Shown: in pieces, positions 14,189 to 24,375 of the stretch
Position numbering within the stretch: position 1 is the first letter of the stretch
How the letters are laid out: every line of letters starts with the position of its first letter
NCBI GenBank assembly: GCA_913042205.1
Contig: CAJWIY010000009.1
Span: 1 to 49,559, forward strand
Length of the DNA stretch: 49,559 nt
Origin: an uncultured Gammaproteobacteria bacterium
GTDB lineage: Bacteria > Pseudomonadota > Gammaproteobacteria > Pseudomonadales > Litorivicinaceae
Reading direction: 5' to 3'
Notes under the pieces: model-generated
The model's database searches: none
What the model was told of the DNA's origin: nothing
What the model saw: only the letters and a program-made list of their open reading frames with translations
Translations under genes and position numbers: made by a program

Positions 14189-14549
14189 GTCTTTTCAAAT
14201 TCTTTTGATTGCTTAATATTTTGAAATTGTACCCGAAGTCCTCGCCCTCGACACCTCACACTGTTTGATATTTTGCAGTAACTCGTCTGCGTCTTTAGTA
14301 AGAGTTTCGTATTGGTAGGCTGCTTCAGCGGTAATGCCGTTGGTAGAAAGGAGCGTCTGCACAGGTTCGTTATACAACTTACTGTTTTCAGGCTCGTGGC
14401 AGTAATTGATAAAACATCTCTTTTTACGGCAGTCATGCAGTGCCTGAACAGGAAGCAGAATCGTCGAAATTAAACCCCTTATTTTTTATAGTTAAAGACT
14501 AGAAAGTATTTGGTGTTTATGATGCGTATTCATTGATATTGGTTGATTC
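14189..14549. other. 361-bp region between def and tsaC
   Basis: This is the only stretch over 300 bp without a confident gene. Most of it is taken up by the unassigned minus-strand open frame at 14213-14485. The AT-rich remainder, about 14486-14549, must hold the tsaC promoter and that of the def operon. I could not define clear -35/-10 boxes. In Pseudomonas the lysM and dprA genes stand between def and tsaC; neither is present here. Confidence 0.6.
14213..14485 (-). other. Open frame without a canonical start, upstream of def
   Basis: Ninety sense codons run from a TAA at 14486-14488 to a TAA at 14213-14215, 24 bp before def on the same strand. The translation looks protein-like: a hydrophobic stretch (GLISTILLPVQA) resembling a signal peptide, then CRKKRCFINYC and an acidic, helix-prone C-terminus (AYQYETLTKDADELLQNI). 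It has no ATG at all. Its first GTG or TTG comes only after about 35 codons. An AAGGGG lies near the 5' end, upstream of two ATT codons. It could be a small exported protein with a non-canonical start, a decayed gene, or chance. I recognise no family. Confidence 0.3.
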
Positions 14550-15095
14550 ATGATTTTCCAAAATGATTTGATAACGACATCCCGAATAGTTGCCTCAGGC
14601 GGGGTTGTGGCACTGCCAACCGAGGGAGTTTGGGGGCTAAGCTGCCAATTTGATAATTCTTGTGCGATTCAGCGTGTATTAAATGTAAAGAAGCGGAATC
14701 TAGAGAAAGGGCTAATTACGTTGGTTATTGATTTTACTCACCTCAAGTCATGGTTTACTCGCCCGATTCTAGACTTGGCGAAATACGAGGCAGGCCGTCC
14801 ATCGACTTGGATTATTCCCGTGAATAATGATTGCCCCAGAATACTCACCGGAGGACGTGACTCTGTTGCTGTACGCAGGGTAAAAATGCCATATCTTGTG
14901 CAGCTGATTCAGATCACGGGCCCATTGGTTTCTACATCTGCTAATCGGTCGGGTCTTGCGGCCTGCATGAGTCGTTGGCAAGTCATGAATCAACTTGGAG
15001 ATTTGGTTGATCATGTTGCCAAAGGCCGTACGCAGGGTTATAGGAAACCGAGTACTATCCGGGATATGCAAACAGGAACTGTCATCAGGGATTGA
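14550..15095 (+). CDS. tsaC: Threonylcarbamoyl-AMP synthase
   Basis: TsaC (YrdC family) makes threonylcarbamoyl-AMP from threonine, bicarbonate and ATP, the first step of t6A formation at position 37 of ANN-decoding tRNAs. The 181 residues are one YrdC domain. Visible are [12 protein letters not shown], the basic [10 protein letters not shown] (the KxR...K nucleotide-binding motif) and [12 protein letters not shown]. It precedes hemF by one base, as in Pseudomonas (tsaC near hemF and aroE). Confidence 0.94.
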   Translation: MIFQNDLITTSRIVASGGVVALPTEGVWGLSCQFDNSCAIQRVLNVKKRNLEKGLITLVIDFTHLKSWFTRPILDLAKYEAGRPSTWIIPVNNDCPRILTGGRDSVAVRRVKMPYLVQLIQITGPLVSTSANRSGLAACMSRWQVMNQLGDLVDHVAKGRTQGYRKPSTIRDMQTGTVIRD

Positions 15096-15096
15096 G

Positions 15097-15996
15097 ATGA
15101 TCGATTTTCAGTCAGTTGAAATATATCTTCTGCAGTTACAGGACAAAATTTGCAATGCGGTTGAGGCTGAGGATGGACACGTTCAATTTCAGCAGGATCA
15201 ATGGGAACGACAAGAGGGTGGTGGTGGCCGCTCGCGTACTTTATCTGGTGGAGCACTTTTTGAAAAAGCTGGAGTCGGATTTAGTCATGTCAAAGGAGCT
15301 GAGCTTCCACCATCGGCGACTGCGTTGCGTCCGGAGCTTGTCGGCCGCTCTTGGCAAGCGATGGGCGTTAGTCTAGTTATTCATCCTGAAAATCCTCATG
15401 TACCGACGGCACACGCTAATGTGAGATTTTTCCTCGCTGAAAATGATACCAAGGATCCTATTTGGTGGTTTGGTGGGGGGTTCGATCTAACACCATTTTA
15501 TCCAGTTGACGAAGATTGCGTGCATTTTCACCGTGTTGCTAAAGAAGCCGTGGAACCTTTTGGTACTGAATACTATCAGCAGTACAAAGCAGCTTGTGAT
15601 TCATATTTTTATCTCCCACATCGCGACGAAACCCGTGGTATCGGCGGGTTATTTTTTGATGATTTTAATGAACTTGGTTTCGAACAGAGCTTTGCATTTA
15701 TGCAATCGGTCGGAAATGCCTTTTTACCTGCGTATATACCAATTGTTCGTCGTCGTAAGGGCACTACCTACAGCGTCAGAGAACGGGAGTTCCAACTATA
15801 CCGGCGCGGGCGATATGTTGAGTTTAATCTCGTTTATGATCGCGGTACTTTGTTTGGATTACAAAGCGGTGGTCGGGCCGAGTCGATCTTAATGTCGATG
15901 CCTCCGTTGGCTCGGTGGGAATATGGTTATGTCCCTCTGCGTAATACGGATGAAGCGAGATTATCTGAGTATTTACGGCCGAGAGACTGGTTGTGA
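15097..15996 (+). CDS. hemF: Oxygen-dependent coproporphyrinogen-III oxidase
   Basis: HemF is the aerobic enzyme that oxidatively decarboxylates coproporphyrinogen III to protoporphyrinogen IX in heme synthesis. With the ATG at 15097 it has 299 residues, exactly the E. coli length. A longer in-frame start at 14995 would lie inside tsaC and adds unrelated residues. Conserved stretches include [39 protein letters not shown] and [18 protein letters not shown]. Its presence implies aerobic growth. One base separates it from tsaC, and it overlaps aroE by one base. Confidence 0.96.
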   Translation: MIDFQSVEIYLLQLQDKICNAVEAEDGHVQFQQDQWERQEGGGGRSRTLSGGALFEKAGVGFSHVKGAELPPSATALRPELVGRSWQAMGVSLVIHPENPHVPTAHANVRFFLAENDTKDPIWWFGGGFDLTPFYPVDEDCVHFHRVAKEAVEPFGTEYYQQYKAACDSYFYLPHRDETRGIGGLFFDDFNELGFEQSFAFMQSVGNAFLPAYIPIVRRRKGTTYSVREREFQLYRRGRYVEFNLVYDRGTLFGLQSGGRAESILMSMPPLARWEYGYVPLRNTDEARLSEYLRPRDWL

Positions 15997-16820
15997 TGCA
16001 CAAGTTCGCCGTATTCGGTGACCCAATAGCACACTCAAAATCTCCAGATATTCATCGGCGTTTTGGAGATCAATTCGGGCTTGGCGTTGCTTATGAAAAA
16101 GTTCACGTCAATGAGAATGAGTTTGAATCCAAGGTGCGTCAATTTTTTCTAGATGGCGGACATGGGCTCAGCATTACGGTTCCGCACAAGTGGAGCGCAT
16201 TTCAGATCGCGAATGAGCTGTCCGATGAGGCGTTGCTTGCGGGTGCCTGCAACACTTTAATGGCTTCTGATGAAGGTTTATATGGCCATAACACCGATGG
16301 GTTAGGCTTGATTGACGATCTCGATCGGTTAGGTTGGTCACCAGCTGGTAAGCGTATTCTGCTCCTCGGAGCAGGTGGTGCTGTGGCGGGTTGCCTGGGT
16401 CCGTTGGTTGCGAGAGAACCCGAAGAAGTGGTGATTGCGAATCGCTCGGTAGACAAAGCCAGACGACTCGTTGACCGATTCGACCGCGGGGTTCGGGGTA
16501 TTGGTCTGACTGAACTTGATTTACAGGGGGCACCATTTGATCTTGTGATTAATGGTATTTCGGCAGGGCTCTCAGGAAGCGCAGGTGTGGAGTTGACAGA
16601 TCGTATCGTGAATGCTGACGGTGCTTGTTATGACTTGATTTATAGTGTTGATGATACTCCTTTCTTGAAAATGTGCCGTTCGCTGACGGATCAGCGAGCG
16701 GATGGTCTTGGGATGCTGCTGGCTCAAGCTGCGCGGCAATTTGAACTGTGGACCGGTTTTTTACCAGATCCCTTTGAACAATTTATCGATTTTGGGCGGG
16801 TCCCAAATGCTCACATTTAG
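15996..16820 (+). CDS. aroE: Shikimate 5-dehydrogenase (NADP+)
   Basis: AroE reduces 3-dehydroshikimate to shikimate in aromatic amino-acid synthesis. The ATG at 15996 shares its A with the hemF TGA (TGATG) and gives 274 residues (E. coli 272). A GTG three bases earlier is also possible. Substrate and cofactor motifs are present: FGDPIAHSKSP at the N-terminus, ITVPHK with the catalytic Lys, NTDGLG with the conserved Asp, and the Rossmann motif LLLGAGGAVAGC. The hemF-aroE pair is conserved with Pseudomonas. Confidence 0.95.
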   Translation: MHKFAVFGDPIAHSKSPDIHRRFGDQFGLGVAYEKVHVNENEFESKVRQFFLDGGHGLSITVPHKWSAFQIANELSDEALLAGACNTLMASDEGLYGHNTDGLGLIDDLDRLGWSPAGKRILLLGAGGAVAGCLGPLVAREPEEVVIANRSVDKARRLVDRFDRGVRGIGLTELDLQGAPFDLVINGISAGLSGSAGVELTDRIVNADGACYDLIYSVDDTPFLKMCRSLTDQRADGLGMLLAQAARQFELWTGFLPDPFEQFIDFGRVPNAHI

Positions 16821-16845
16821 CTTTGCATATGGTTAGATTTTTCTG

Positions 16846-18009
16846 ATGACGGTTATGGCAAAGAAGCTTCCCCTTGCCCGTTTAGGAGTTGTAGGTGGTG
16901 GACAGCTTGCAAGAATGCTCGCGCCAGCTTGCAACAATCATGGCGTGCAGATGTTGATCCTTGATTCTTTAAATAACTCACCTGCTGGACAGGTGGCCTT
17001 TGATCAAATCGAGGGCGAGCCCGATGATCCTGCTGTGTTGCAACTCCTATGTGAACGATCTGATGTCGTGACATTTGATATAGAAAATGTCGGAGCTGAT
17101 ATTTTGATGGCTCTAGCTGATCAGAGTATTGAAATCGTTCCGGCACCCGCGGTTATTCGGCTTATTCAAAACAAGTTTGACCAAAAGTGTCATTATCGAG
17201 TTTCTGGAATCCCCACAGCTGATTTTATCGACCTTACTGAGAAATCAAGCTTCTCAGATGTTAAGGCTTTCGGGTTGCCCTGCGTCCAAAAGGCCCATAC
17301 TGGTGGTTATGATGGACGTGGAGTTCATATTATTAGGTCCAGAGAGGATTGGGAAAATCGGTTAGAAACCCCGAGCTTTCTTGAGGCATTCATCTCTAAC
17401 GGAACTGAGTTAGCAGTTATGGTCGCTCGTCGTGCATGTGGCGAGATGGCGGTATACGATCCGGTTGAGATGGTTGTAGATCCCAAGCTTAATTTACTTG
17501 ATTATTTGATCGCACCGGCTCGTGTGAGTGCGAATGTGTCGGAAGCGGCGCAAGAACTTGCAAAAAAGACGGTTGAATCTTTTGCAACACCGGGATTGTT
17601 TGGTGTCGAATTGTTCCTCACCAATTCTGGTGACTTATTAGTAAATGAAGTTGCACCGAGAGCACATAATTCCGGTCATCATACGATAGAGGCTTGTGTG
17701 ACAAGCCAGTTTGAAAACCAGTTGCGCGCGTGTCTAGATTTACCGCTTGGACAAACGGACTTGCAGGGGTGTGCACTGACCGCAAACCTGATTGGTGAGG
17801 CGGGTTATGTTGGATGCCCAGTGATAGAGGGGCTAGATGAATTTGTAAAGATAGCGAACTCACATATTCATTTATATGGGAAAGATACATGTCGTCCTGG
17901 CAGAAAGATGGGACACTTCACTTTGATTGGAGACGACCACGATGAATTGATTCGGCGCTTGGCGTCGATACGCGATGTTTTAATTGTTCGAGGAGATACG
18001 CCGCAATGA
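16846..18009 (+). CDS. purK: N5-carboxyaminoimidazole ribonucleotide synthase
   Basis: PurK is an ATP-grasp ligase that carboxylates AIR to N5-CAIR with ATP and bicarbonate in purine synthesis. It has 387 residues. The N-terminal pre-ATP-grasp motif is [24 protein letters not shown] is the nucleotide lid, and [19 protein letters not shown] with [10 protein letters not shown] closes the active site. An in-frame ATG three codons downstream (16855) is an alternative start. No strong ribosome site is visible for either. It overlaps purE by 4 bp. Confidence 0.95.
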   Translation: MTVMAKKLPLARLGVVGGGQLARMLAPACNNHGVQMLILDSLNNSPAGQVAFDQIEGEPDDPAVLQLLCERSDVVTFDIENVGADILMALADQSIEIVPAPAVIRLIQNKFDQKCHYRVSGIPTADFIDLTEKSSFSDVKAFGLPCVQKAHTGGYDGRGVHIIRSREDWENRLETPSFLEAFISNGTELAVMVARRACGEMAVYDPVEMVVDPKLNLLDYLIAPARVSANVSEAAQELAKKTVESFATPGLFGVELFLTNSGDLLVNEVAPRAHNSGHHTIEACVTSQFENQLRACLDLPLGQTDLQGCALTANLIGEAGYVGCPVIEGLDEFVKIANSHIHLYGKDTCRPGRKMGHFTLIGDDHDELIRRLASIRDVLIVRGDTPQ

Positions 18010-18500
18010 CAGTAAAGGTTGGCGTTATTATGGGATCAGATTCTGATTGGTCTGTGATGGGGGGTGCTGTGGAGGCTCTGAAGAGTCTTGGGGTGAGTGT
18101 TGAGGCGACGGTAGTTTCGGCGCACCGAACGCCTGAGCGATTAATGGATTATTCAAAGTCAGCACGAGAGCGTGGGCTAGAGGTCATTGTTGCTGGCGCT
18201 GGTGGGGCGGCTCATCTTCCGGGTATGGTTGCAGCATTTACCGAATTGCCAGTCATTGGTGTGCCTATCCTGACGACGCACTTGAATGGTGAAGACAGTT
18301 TGTTATCGATTGTACAGATGCCAAAAGGGGTCCCAGTAGCAACAGTAGCAATCAACGGAGCCTATAACGCGGGACTACTGGCAGCTCAAATCGTTGCAAC
18401 CGCGGATGAGTCCTTGCGTGATCGCTTCGCTGTATATAAAAAAGAGTTAGCCTCACAAGTGGTTGAAAAAGCAAAAGATGTGGAGCGAGTATCGAGTTAA
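18006..18500 (+). CDS. purE: N5-carboxyaminoimidazole ribonucleotide mutase
   Basis: PurE converts N5-CAIR to CAIR, acting right after PurK. The 164 residues carry the class I PurE signatures [23 protein letters not shown] with the catalytic His, and [12 protein letters not shown]. The ATGA overlap with purK indicates translational coupling. Its TAA is read as TAA on the other strand too: TTAA is shared with the convergent gamma-carbonic anhydrase-like gene. Confidence 0.97.
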   Translation: MTVKVGVIMGSDSDWSVMGGAVEALKSLGVSVEATVVSAHRTPERLMDYSKSARERGLEVIVAGAGGAAHLPGMVAAFTELPVIGVPILTTHLNGEDSLLSIVQMPKGVPVATVAINGAYNAGLLAAQIVATADESLRDRFAVYKKELASQVVEKAKDVERVSS

Positions 18501-19033
18501 CCGGTTACTTCGCGATGCTTGTTAGCTAGCTTGATGTAATGGATTGCTGAATATTTTAAAAATTCTTTTTCAACATCGTTGAGTGGTCTAACCATCTTCA
18601 CTGGCGATCCAACATATAAATGTCCTGATTTAAGAGTTTTGCCCGGCGGTACTAGACTCCCGGCGCCGATCATTACTAAATTTTCAACGATTGCGCCATC
18701 AAGTACGATGGCACCAATACCCACAAGCACGTCGTTACCCACGGTACAGCCATGTAGGCACGCTCGGTGACCAATTGTTACACGATCTCCAATAATGAGT
18801 GCTTTTCCCCCCTTTGTGTAGGGCCCGTCATGGGTACAATGCAAAACTGCGCCGTCTTGAATATTTGTTTTCGAACCGACGCTAATGGTATTCACATCAC
18901 CACGAATAACTGCCATTGGCCACACCGAAACATCTTTGCCGAGGGTCACTTTTCCTGCAACGAAGGCGGAAGGGTCAAGCCAGACAGATTCGTGAATAAC
19001 TGGTTCTTGGTTGTCATAAGAGCGAACAGTCAT
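18497..19033 (-). CDS. yrdA: Gamma-carbonic anhydrase family protein (left-handed beta-helix)
   Basis: This 178-residue hexapeptide-repeat protein of the YrdA/PaaY/CaiE group forms a trimeric left-handed beta helix with metal at the subunit interfaces. Repeats of the [LIV]-G-x-x type run through the centre. The metal-type histidines are seen in [14 protein letters not shown] and nearby. The ATG at 19033 is chosen because AAGGA precedes it at good spacing. An upstream in-frame start at 19093 would collide with yheV. Carbonic anhydrase activity is not certain for this branch. Confidence 0.88.
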   Translation of the reverse strand: MTVRSYDNQEPVIHESVWLDPSAFVAGKVTLGKDVSVWPMAVIRGDVNTISVGSKTNIQDGAVLHCTHDGPYTKGGKALIIGDRVTIGHRACLHGCTVGNDVLVGIGAIVLDGAIVENLVMIGAGSLVPPGKTLKSGHLYVGSPVKMVRPLNDVEKEFLKYSAIHYIKLANKHREVTG

Positions 19034-19092
19034 AATGGTCCTTGTGTTGTGTAGAAAATCCCTCACTATTTTCTGAATAGGGATGGGGGTCA

Positions 19093-19350
19093 ATGATGGT
19101 AATTAAACGATTTATCGCCGGCGCTGTTTGCCAGCATTGCGGTGGTCATGACAAAACGAGGGCTTGGGACGATGATAGTGAAAAATTGATGCGACGCGAA
19201 TGTATATCATGCGGGTACCAAGAGGTCATAGCGTTGGAGGTCCGCGACACGTCCGAGCTAGTGACTCGCGTAAATTATGCCGATCCAGTTTTTGATGAAG
19301 ACGTGAGGTCGGTTAGGATTTTAGATGATTCTGATCCGAATGGGTCCTAA
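19093..19350 (+). CDS. YheV-family putative metal-binding protein (zinc ribbon)
   Basis: This 85-residue protein (84 if the second ATG is used) begins KRFIAGAVCQHCGGHDKTRAW and has a second CxxC in RRECISCGYQE. It matches the small YheV family (E. coli YheV starts with a similar KRFIAGA-CPAC). The four cysteines should bind one zinc. The function is unknown. It is divergent from the carbonic anhydrase-like gene (59 bp between starts), and its last 38 bp overlap the convergent MATE gene. Confidence 0.8.
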   Translation: MMVIKRFIAGAVCQHCGGHDKTRAWDDDSEKLMRRECISCGYQEVIALEVRDTSELVTRVNYADPVFDEDVRSVRILDDSDPNGS

Positions 19351-20656
19351 CCTCATGAACAACAGCGGGGAGCCTCAATGCTAGCGATAAAGTTCTGAGC
19401 GCAGAGAACATCAAAAAGGCACCCATCAAACTATCGAGACTGGTTGATCCAAACGCCCATATACCCCCTACCCAGCCAAAGCCCGTGGAGAAACACATCG
19501 TGAGACACATGTCGAGCGTCTTGGTCATGCCAATAAATACGCCGTCAAGCCAATAGGACCAGCATAAGACTAGTACAATCCCGGCAAACCAGACCATCAA
19601 ATCGGTGGCTTGGCCAATAACCGCGTCAAAATCAGTTAGCATCGAAAAAATTTGTAATTGGAAAATTGTAAATATCGATACGATTATCACGGCTGAGAAT
19701 CCAGATAAGATCGCACCCCCCTTAAGGCTATCTATAAAGCGATTAAAGTGACGCTCCCCGAGGGATTGTCCTGCTTCTATTTCCGCGGCGTATGCGAATC
19801 CATCAAGGGCATAAGCTGCTGTCGCGAGAAGAACCAAAATAAGCCCAACCGAGGCTGCCTCGACGGTTCCTAGCCGCGCAGCGAACACAGATAAGCTTAC
19901 GAACACGCCGTGGAGTGCGATTGTTCGAATCATCAGCGGTAGGTTTACTTTGATAAGTTTGACAACGAGCGTCGGTTGCCACGTTTGTTTGAGTGGTCGC
20001 CTCATATTTCTTAAGCCAAGTGCGAGTATTGTAAAGGCAACGATCAAGCCCACGTATTCTGAGATGACCGTTCCGAGCGCGATACCGAAGCTATTCATCT
20101 GATACCCAATGGCTAAGGTATAGTTCAGGCAAATGTTTAGGAGGTTAATAGTTATCGCAAGATAAAGCGCAATCTGGGTATGACCTTTTCCGACGAACCA
20201 TCCGGTGAGTACAAGTAGAGAAAGGTTGGCGGGTGCGCCCCATAGTCTGGTTTCGAGGTATTCCTCTAGTGGTTGGTGCATCTCCGCAGGGGCTTGCGCC
20301 AGCTCAAGAAGCGGGGCGGTTGCTTGGGAGCCGAGCACCAACAGTCCTACTCCAATTATGGCGGCTAAAGTAATCGCGTGCGATAAAATGCTAAATGATA
20401 GGCTATGATCTTTTGCACCAACCGCCTGAGCGACCATACCCGTCGTCCCCATACGTAAGAACGAAAAAGCACCAAAGAAGACCACTAACAGCTCAGCACC
20501 GACCGTCACAGCAGCAAGATAATAGGCGTGATCTAGGTGACCTGAGATGGCCGCATCAGCTAGACCGAGGATCGGGGTTGAGATATTGGCGATAATCAGT
20601 GGAAGCGCTAGCCGCCAAAGTCGTCTAATCGGCTCTATCTCGAAATGAGGTTGCAT
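19313..20656 (-). CDS. MATE family efflux transporter (DinF-like)
   Basis: This is an integral membrane protein of 447 residues with about twelve hydrophobic segments arranged as two six-helix halves, typical of MATE exporters that use Na+ or H+ gradients. The N-terminal RRLWRLALPLIIANISTPILGLADAAISG contains the family signature P-x-x-x-x-N with conserved Asp and Gly residues, as in the DinF branch. The start overlaps the thrB end by 22 bp, so it is probably co-transcribed with thrB. The substrate is unknown. Confidence 0.88.
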   Translation of the reverse strand: MQPHFEIEPIRRLWRLALPLIIANISTPILGLADAAISGHLDHAYYLAAVTVGAELLVVFFGAFSFLRMGTTGMVAQAVGAKDHSLSFSILSHAITLAAIIGVGLLVLGSQATAPLLELAQAPAEMHQPLEEYLETRLWGAPANLSLLVLTGWFVGKGHTQIALYLAITINLLNICLNYTLAIGYQMNSFGIALGTVISEYVGLIVAFTILALGLRNMRRPLKQTWQPTLVVKLIKVNLPLMIRTIALHGVFVSLSVFAARLGTVEAASVGLILVLLATAAYALDGFAYAAEIEAGQSLGERHFNRFIDSLKGGAILSGFSAVIIVSIFTIFQLQIFSMLTDFDAVIGQATDLMVWFAGIVLVLCWSYWLDGVFIGMTKTLDMCLTMCFSTGFGWVGGIWAFGSTSLDSLMGAFLMFSALRTLSLALRLPAVVHEVRTHSDQNHLKS

Positions 20657-21600
20657 TGGGGATCGTGGCGACGAGAGATTAGAATTTCGAGAAAATCATT
20701 AGGGTCTTTTATATGTGGCGGGGCCTGCGGACCTCCCTTACGTTTGCGGGCTAGCGCAACCAGGCGAAGTATCCAAAACCGCAAAGCAGCTGTTTCAACG
20801 GCAGGCGGCCAATGACTCATTTCTTGATCTGTGAGCGGACGGTATCGGGTGTATCCTGCCATCATCGCTTCGGTTTTTAGTTTGTCGAGACGGCTCGATT
20901 CATCGGAACACCAATCATTGATAGTGATAGCCAGATCAAACAATAGCGACCCATTACAGGCGTTATAGAAGTCAATAATCCCGGCTAAAGAACCGCTATT
21001 AAATAGGGCGTTGTCACAGAACAAGTCACCGTGAATAATCCCTTGAGGAAGTTTTCCTGCGTGAGACGCAAATGAACCGGACCGGTAAATCTGATCACTC
21101 AACATATCTCGATATTTTGGTGGCACGAAATCAAGTACGCGTTTTACGCTCCCCTCCCACCATCTATGCCATCGGTGGTTCTCTCGCTTTAAGTCAATAT
21201 AATTTTGAGTGGCGTAATGCATTTTACCGAGTGCTTCGCCTATTTGACGGCAGGCATCCGGGGTAATGGGAGAGATCGTCGAACCCTTTATCCGGGAAAA
21301 CAGAGCGGCGGGTTTATTTTTTATTGCGAACAAACGTGCACCCTCTTGATTCGCAATGGGTGATGCCACAGGAACCCCGTCGTCTGACAGCCGGCGATTA
21401 AGTTCAATGAAAAATGGAATTTCATCAAATCCTTGCTCTTCAAATATTTGGAGTACAAATTCTTTTTGGTTGAAGGAGACAAAGTAGGTGGTATTTTCGA
21501 CCCCAGCGTCCACCCCTTTAAAGCTTTTTAAGTCACCAAAATTGAATTGTCTGGTGAATTCTTGCATTTCTTGCAGAGTTAATTCTGTGTACACACCCAT
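20635..21600 (-). CDS. thrB: Homoserine kinase, APH-fold type (ThrB type II)
   Basis: This ThrB belongs to the aminoglycoside-phosphotransferase-like fold, not the GHMP kinases, and phosphorylates homoserine in threonine synthesis. The ATG at 21600 gives 321 residues starting VYTELTLQEMQEF, like the Pseudomonas enzyme. The longer frame adds 18 residues without homology. Kinase motifs are GVENTTYFV for nucleotide binding, IIHGDLFCDNALF (catalytic Asp and Asn) and IIDFYNA (metal Asp). Placement next to polA is the same in Pseudomonas, which supports thrB over other APH kinases. Confidence 0.88.
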   Translation of the reverse strand: MGVYTELTLQEMQEFTRQFNFGDLKSFKGVDAGVENTTYFVSFNQKEFVLQIFEEQGFDEIPFFIELNRRLSDDGVPVASPIANQEGARLFAIKNKPAALFSRIKGSTISPITPDACRQIGEALGKMHYATQNYIDLKRENHRWHRWWEGSVKRVLDFVPPKYRDMLSDQIYRSGSFASHAGKLPQGIIHGDLFCDNALFNSGSLAGIIDFYNACNGSLLFDLAITINDWCSDESSRLDKLKTEAMMAGYTRYRPLTDQEMSHWPPAVETAALRFWILRLVALARKRKGGPQAPPHIKDPNDFLEILISRRHDPQCNLISR

Positions 21601-21669
21601 CGCCGTACCTCGTCCAAGCGCGGTATTATGCATGGACAGAAACAAAAGCAACACTTTCGGGAGCCGGGA

Positions 21670-24360
21670 ATGCCTGCACCATTGGTTTTAGTTGATGGGT
21701 CATCTTATCTTTATCGTGCGTTTCATGCCTTGCCCCCGCTATCAACCAAAGATGGGCGACCGGTTGGCGCGATACGTGGTGTTATTTCTATGTTGAACAA
21801 ACTGGCAGACTCAACGGGCGCCGATCGTATGGTCGTTGTTTTCGACGCGCCCGGAAAAACATTTCGCGACGAAATGTACGCCAAATATAAAGCCAACCGG
21901 GAAAAAATGCCTGAGGAGCTTCGAGCACAAATCGAGCCGTTGCATGCGATCATTCAAGCGCTCGGGTTTCCATTGCTCGTTGTGCCAGGTGTGGAAGCTG
22001 ATGATGTTATTGGGACACTTGCGAAACAAGCTGAAGCAAACGGTGAGTCTGTTCTAATTTCGACAGGCGATAAAGATTTCGCGCAACTCGTCACCGATAA
22101 GGTGACGTTGGTTAATACAATGAATGACACCACTATGACGCCCATCGGTGTTAAGGAAAAATTTGGTGTGCCACCTGACTCCATTATCGACTTTTTGGCG
22201 TTAACTGGCGATAGCGTGGATAACGTCCCGGGCATACCAAAGTGCGGCCCGAAAACGGCTGCCAAATGGCTTAACACGCACGGAACTCTCGATGATGTGG
22301 TTGCAAATGCAGGAATAATCTCAGGAAAAATTGGCGACATTTTCCGAGAGCATATGCATGTCTTACCACTCTCTAAGGCATTGGTTACCATTAAAACTGA
22401 TTGTGATTTACCCGTGGGCTTAGATGATTTGGCTCGCTTCACTCCCGATAACGATAAGCTGACTGTGTTTTATACGGACCTCGAACTGAATCAATTTTTA
22501 AGACAGCTCTCGAGCGCACCACCGGATAATTTACAGTCTGTCGTGAAATCTGGCTCAGTCGAGATTTCTTATGAGCTAGTGAATACACCAGAACGGCTAG
22601 AATTCTGGGTCTCGCAGTGTCGAAGTTCGACGACCTTCGCACTGGATACAGAAACCACGTCACTGGTTGCACGTAACGCGGACTTGGTCGGTATATCGCT
22701 CGCCTATGAGGCTGGACGAGCCTGTTACATCCCTGTTTCGCATGTTGAGGGTGATCAATTAGATGCCAAAGTTGTCCTTAACTCGATTGCCTCTTTGTTG
22801 GCAGACTGTGGTCTGACGATGGTCGGGCACAATCTAAAGTATGACCTGACGGTCCTTGAATCTGTGGGCCTAGAGCCTAGCTGCGCAGTCGCTGATACGA
22901 TGTTGATGAGTTATGTCCTAGACGCCGCGTCCGGTCGACATGATATGGACTCTGTGGCGAGACGTACTTTGGGAATTGATACGATTTCTTACGAAGATGT
23001 ATGCGGAAAGGGAGCGAAACAAATTGGGTTCGCTGAAGTAGCTCTCGATCAAGCCTCTCAATATGCATCTGAGGATGCTGACATTACGCTCCGGCTCTAC
23101 CAGGTTTTTTACGAGCGCTTGGAGAGAGAACTGTCTTTGAGATCGATTTATCAGGACTTAGAGTTGCCAGTTATGCTCGTGCTTCGGGACATGGAGAACC
23201 GCGGTGCTTTGCTGGATGTTGAGATTCTTCAGGCGCAGTCAGAGGTTCTAGGTTCTCGGCTTAAGGAGCTCGAGTCGGAAGCACAGAATTTGGCGGGCCG
23301 ACCCTTTAACTTGGCCAGTACTAAGCAGTTGCAGGAAGTCTTATTTAGTGAATTGAAGCTTCCAGTAATTAAGAAAACGCCGAAGGGCGCTCCCTCAACA
23401 AACGAGGAGGTGCTACAAGATCTTGCGTTGGACTATCCGTTACCGAGGCTGCTGCTGGAGCACCGCAGTTTATCAAAGCTGAAAGGTACATATACTGACA
23501 AGCTTCCTCAGGAGTGTGATCCAGCTGATGGGCGTGTACACACTTCTTTTCATCAGGCGGTGACATCAACGGGCCGGTTATCATCATCTGATCCTAATTT
23601 ACAAAATATCCCTGTTCGTACCGAGGACGGCCGCCGGGTTCGCAGAGCGTTCGTAGCGCCAAAGGGTTGGTCTATTGTGGCTGCCGATTACTCACAGATT
23701 GAGCTTCGTATCATGGCGCATCTTTCTGGTGATCGGGGTTTGGTTGATGCCTTCGCAAAAGGCGAAGATATTCATCGCGCGACAGCCTCTGAGGTATTTG
23801 CCGTGGAACCGATGTTTGTTACCAGCGAGCAGCGTCGCCGAGCCAAAGCGATTAATTTTGGTTTGATTTATGGCATGAGTGCCTTTGGTTTGGCGAGACA
23901 ATTAGGTATTGAGCGTGCTCAGGCGTCGACATATATTGATCGGTATTTCGAGCAATATCCCGGCGTACGACGATACATGGATTCAACGCGTAGCATGGCT
24001 CATGAGAAAGGGTATGTCGAAACGGTGTTTGGGCGGCGGTTGACTCTTCCTGACATCAGAGCGAAGCAGGTTCCCGTGAGGCAGGCGGCTGAGCGTGCGG
24101 CGATTAATGCTCCGATGCAGGGTACCGCTGCGGATATCATTAAACGAGCGATGTTGCGGGTTCAAAACGCACTTAAATCGACCGATATTGGCTGTTATCT
24201 GATATTGCAGGTACATGACGAGCTTGTGTTTGAGGTGGTTGACCAAGATCTAGCAGAGGCACGTCAGTTGGTTCGGACTGAAATGGAGTCGGCGGCAAAA
24301 TTATCGGTCCCATTGGTTGTCCAAATAGGAACTGGTGAGAGTTGGTTTGAGGCGCACTAA
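21670..24360 (+). CDS. polA: DNA polymerase I
   Basis: PolA fills gaps and removes RNA primers. I start it at the ATG 21670 (896 residues, PAPLVLVDGSSYLYRA), which matches the family N-terminus and follows a GGGAGCCGGGA stretch. The N-terminal 5'-3' exonuclease has VEADDVIGTLA and GDKDFAQLV. The proofreading 3'-5' exonuclease looks active: DTE at 326-328, GHNLKYDL and YASEDAD. The polymerase has motif A DYSQIELR (Asp673), motif B RRRAKAINFGLIYG and motif C VHDE (Asp850). It is followed by a small-RNA candidate, and thrB is divergent 69 bp upstream. Confidence 0.98.
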   Translation: MPAPLVLVDGSSYLYRAFHALPPLSTKDGRPVGAIRGVISMLNKLADSTGADRMVVVFDAPGKTFRDEMYAKYKANREKMPEELRAQIEPLHAIIQALGFPLLVVPGVEADDVIGTLAKQAEANGESVLISTGDKDFAQLVTDKVTLVNTMNDTTMTPIGVKEKFGVPPDSIIDFLALTGDSVDNVPGIPKCGPKTAAKWLNTHGTLDDVVANAGIISGKIGDIFREHMHVLPLSKALVTIKTDCDLPVGLDDLARFTPDNDKLTVFYTDLELNQFLRQLSSAPPDNLQSVVKSGSVEISYELVNTPERLEFWVSQCRSSTTFALDTETTSLVARNADLVGISLAYEAGRACYIPVSHVEGDQLDAKVVLNSIASLLADCGLTMVGHNLKYDLTVLESVGLEPSCAVADTMLMSYVLDAASGRHDMDSVARRTLGIDTISYEDVCGKGAKQIGFAEVALDQASQYASEDADITLRLYQVFYERLERELSLRSIYQDLELPVMLVLRDMENRGALLDVEILQAQSEVLGSRLKELESEAQNLAGRPFNLASTKQLQEVLFSELKLPVIKKTPKGAPSTNEEVLQDLALDYPLPRLLLEHRSLSKLKGTYTDKLPQECDPADGRVHTSFHQAVTSTGRLSSSDPNLQNIPVRTEDGRRVRRAFVAPKGWSIVAADYSQIELRIMAHLSGDRGLVDAFAKGEDIHRATASEVFAVEPMFVTSEQRRRAKAINFGLIYGMSAFGLARQLGIERAQASTYIDRYFEQYPGVRRYMDSTRSMAHEKGYVETVFGRRLTLPDIRAKQVPVRQAAERAAINAPMQGTAADIIKRAMLRVQNALKSTDIGCYLILQVHDELVFEVVDQDLAEARQLVRTEMESAAKLSVPLVVQIGTGESWFEAH

Positions 24361-24375
24361 TTTTTCTAGTTTTGT

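Noticed and set aside
14125-14436. 103-codon minus-strand ORF overlapping the start of def
   Set aside because: It overlaps def by 64 bp in another frame and its translation has no protein-like pattern; the neighbouring frame without a start looks more plausible.
21954-22442. 162-codon minus-strand ORF inside polA
   Set aside because: Antisense shadow of the 5'-3' exonuclease domain; no recognisable features.
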